Positions 5,766-7,116 of a DNA stretch of 7,116 nt are shown here, one piece after another; position 1 is the stretch's first letter; every line of letters begins with the position of its first letter. Where the stretch lies: contig DGQS01000238.1 of assembly GCA_002389785.1 (NCBI GenBank), positions 1 through 7,116 on the forward strand, in the 5' to 3' direction. The notes below the pieces were generated by a model. The model saw only the letters and a list, made by a program, of their open reading frames with translations, was not told the DNA's origin and searched no databases. Source of the DNA: Bacteroidetes bacterium UBA4408 (GTDB taxonomy: Bacteria; Bacteroidota; Bacteroidia; UBA4408). Made by a program: the position numbers and the translations under genes.

Positions 5766-7116
5766 TTAGCTTTCAATGGAGTTATACTTATCAATTTTAC
5801 TCATAAAATTCTTCCTTAAAATAGTAGAAGCTGTAATCACTCCCGAAAACAATGCTCCCCCAACTCCAACGGTAAGTGTATCTTGACCGGTTAAATACAA
5901 ATTTTTAACGGGTGATTGTGGTCTCAACCAATTTAGACGGAAACGTGCAGGAGTATGTTCTAAACCATAAATTTCGCCCTGTTCATAATTACTAAAATGC
6001 TTTGTTGATAAGGGAGTTGACAATTCGCTCATCACTACATGACCATTTACCTGAGGTACAATTTCGTACAATTTTTTGAGCATCTTTTTAGTAAGTTCTT
6101 CTTTAAATAAATTATACTCATTGCCTCGCTTCATCCATTTGGTTTGTTCCCATTTTTTGATGCGATCGTATGAACAGGCTATCATTATTTGGATGGTTGA
6201 AATACCGGGATTATTGTGCTGCCATTCCTCGTCCTTTGCTGATGGGAAGGAAATATAAAATAACGGAGGATCTTCGGATTTCTCGTTTAAGTGTTGCTCA
6301 TAATCCCCATCAAAATCAAAACTTTTGTACACCCAATAATTAAACTTGGGTAAATTTAATTCAGCATCCGATTTATTCATACCCACATACAAACATAAAT
6401 GGGCAACTGAAGGTTTAACTCTTTGTAAATCCGACTTTAAAGATTCAGTACTTTTAAGTTGTCCGGGAATTAACTGAGTAAAGGTATTTCGAGCTCCGGC
6501 ATTGCTGATAATTTTTTTAGCAAATATTTGTTCACCTCCTGCCATGGTTACACCAATAGCTTTGTTGTTTTGAAGCACAATTTCTTTTACCTCGGCACGT
6601 ATTACTACTTCACCACCATTTTTTCGAATCACCTCAATAATTTTATGGTAAATTTCGGATGCGCCGCCAACCGGGTAATTTCCTCCATTGAGGTAATGAT
6701 CCACAATCATGGCATGAATGGCAAAACTGCTTTTCTTCGGAGGTAACCCATAATCGCCGCATTGGGCGCACAAAACAGAAATTAGTTTTTCGTTGTTCGT
6801 TAATTCCTTTAGAAAATCGTAAGTAGTTTTATCAGAATAAAAGTTAAATTTTTTTCGAAGTAAACGTCCTACCCATTTGCTTAAAAATGGAGGCATGGCT
6901 TTTTCACCAAAAAACATTCCACCACCTTCTGAAACCTTCCTCACAGCAGCAAAATAAGATCTCAAAGCAAGTTCTTCTTCAGGAAAATATTGGAGCAAAT
7001 TTTCAAGTTGATTTTCTTTACCCGAAACAAAAGTAAACTCCTGGCCTGCGATAATTGCTTTATCGTAAATATCGCCCATGTGTTGCCATTTCAATTTTCC
7101 TTCGGTTATAAAATCA
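5766..7116 (-). CDS. CrtI/retinol saturase-family FAD-dependent oxidoreductase (5' end outside window)
   Basis: This flavoprotein belongs to the phytoene desaturase / carotenoid isomerase / retinol 13,14-saturase superfamily, which acts on polyene or isoprenoid lipids. About 450 residues are in the window. The frame stays open to the right edge, so the N-terminal Rossmann FAD motif (GxGxxG) is not seen. The segment DFITEGKLKWQHMGDIYD at the edge resembles the same region in retinol saturases. PVGGASEIYHKII (near 6640-6680) followed by NGGEVVIRAEVKEI is the family's GG-containing FAD-domain element. The C-terminal signature LYLTGQDTLTVGVGGALFSG (5838-5895) contacts FAD at the end of the domain. 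The length suggests a full protein of roughly 500-530 residues. A TTG at 7094 could mimic a start but would delete conserved sequence. The substrate cannot be told from sequence; roles in carotenoid or other polyene metabolism are possible. The DUF218 lipoprotein gene follows after 4 bases. Confidence 0.85.
   Translation of the reverse strand, partial: DFITEGKLKWQHMGDIYDKAIIAGQEFTFVSGKENQLENLLQYFPEEELALRSYFAAVRKVSEGGGMFFGEKAMPPFLSKWVGRLLRKKFNFYSDKTTYDFLKELTNNEKLISVLCAQCGDYGLPPKKSSFAIHAMIVDHYLNGGNYPVGGASEIYHKIIEVIRKNGGEVVIRAEVKEIVLQNNKAIGVTMAGGEQIFAKKIISNAGARNTFTQLIPGQLKSTESLKSDLQRVKPSVAHLCLYVGMNKSDAELNLPKFNYWVYKSFDFDGDYEQHLNEKSEDPPLFYISFPSAKDEEWQHNNPGISTIQIMIACSYDRIKKWEQTKWMKRGNEYNLFKEELTKKMLKKLYEIVPQVNGHVVMSELSTPLSTKHFSNYEQGEIYGLEHTPARFRLNWLRPQSPVKNLYLTGQDTLTVGVGGALFSGVITASTILRKNFMSKIDKYNSIES

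Noticed and set aside
5762..5794. Longer start for the DUF218 lipoprotein at 5794
   Set aside because: That codon is TTG and overlaps the upstream gene. The ATG at 5761 puts the signal peptide at the N-terminus, giving a normal lipobox at residue 20.
7092..7094. TTG at 7094 as the start of the oxidoreductase
   Set aside because: The frame continues to the window edge with sequence typical of the family (DFITEGK), and the FAD-binding N-terminus would be missing. The gene is cut by the window instead.
1..7116. Search for mobile elements, CRISPR arrays, tRNA/rRNA genes, defence or secretion systems
   Set aside because: No transposase, integrase, spaced direct repeats, structured RNA gene or defence domain could be recognised by reading both strands; the gene set is ordinary housekeeping and envelope/redox functions.

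Overview
The window looks like an ordinary chromosomal stretch from a member of the Bacteroidota. It is AT-rich. Starts are preceded by A-rich rather than Shine-Dalgarno leaders, and TAnnTTTG-type -7 elements sit in the main divergent intergenic region. The gene content also fits: Bacteroidota-like CcmB/CcmC, BshB1, a Cys-type glutathione peroxidase, a CrtI/retinol-saturase-like oxidoreductase and a DUF218 lipoprotein. The phylum call is an inference from these features; I cannot place the genus.

Left block (1-2748, minus strand). A beta-CASP metallo-beta-lactamase RNase-like protein is followed by ccmB and then ccmC, the last running off the left edge. The three genes are closely spaced and probably co-transcribed. 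CcmB and CcmC are membrane parts of the heme-delivery machinery for cytochrome c maturation. The ATPase gene ccmA is not next to them inside the window.

Middle block (2908-4935, plus strand). An exported glutathione peroxidase-family protein, the bacillithiol biosynthesis deacetylase BshB1 and the 16S rRNA methyltransferase RsmE lie head to tail with gaps of 46 and 17 bases. The first two both concern thiol/peroxide chemistry. The block is transcribed divergently from the left block across a 159-base intergenic region holding a -7-like motif in each direction.

Right block (5072-7116, minus strand). A CrtI/retinol-saturase-family FAD oxidoreductase, whose N-terminus lies beyond the right edge, is followed after 4 bases by a DUF218 (SanA/YdcF/ElyC-type) lipoprotein with a very basic C-terminal tail. 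This block converges on rsmE.

I found no mobile element, CRISPR array, tRNA, rRNA or defence system, and nothing that amounts to a clearly new system. The points most worth a second look are the oxidoreductase-DUF218 lipoprotein pair, the peroxidase-BshB1 linkage, and the altered tryptophan-rich motif in CcmC.
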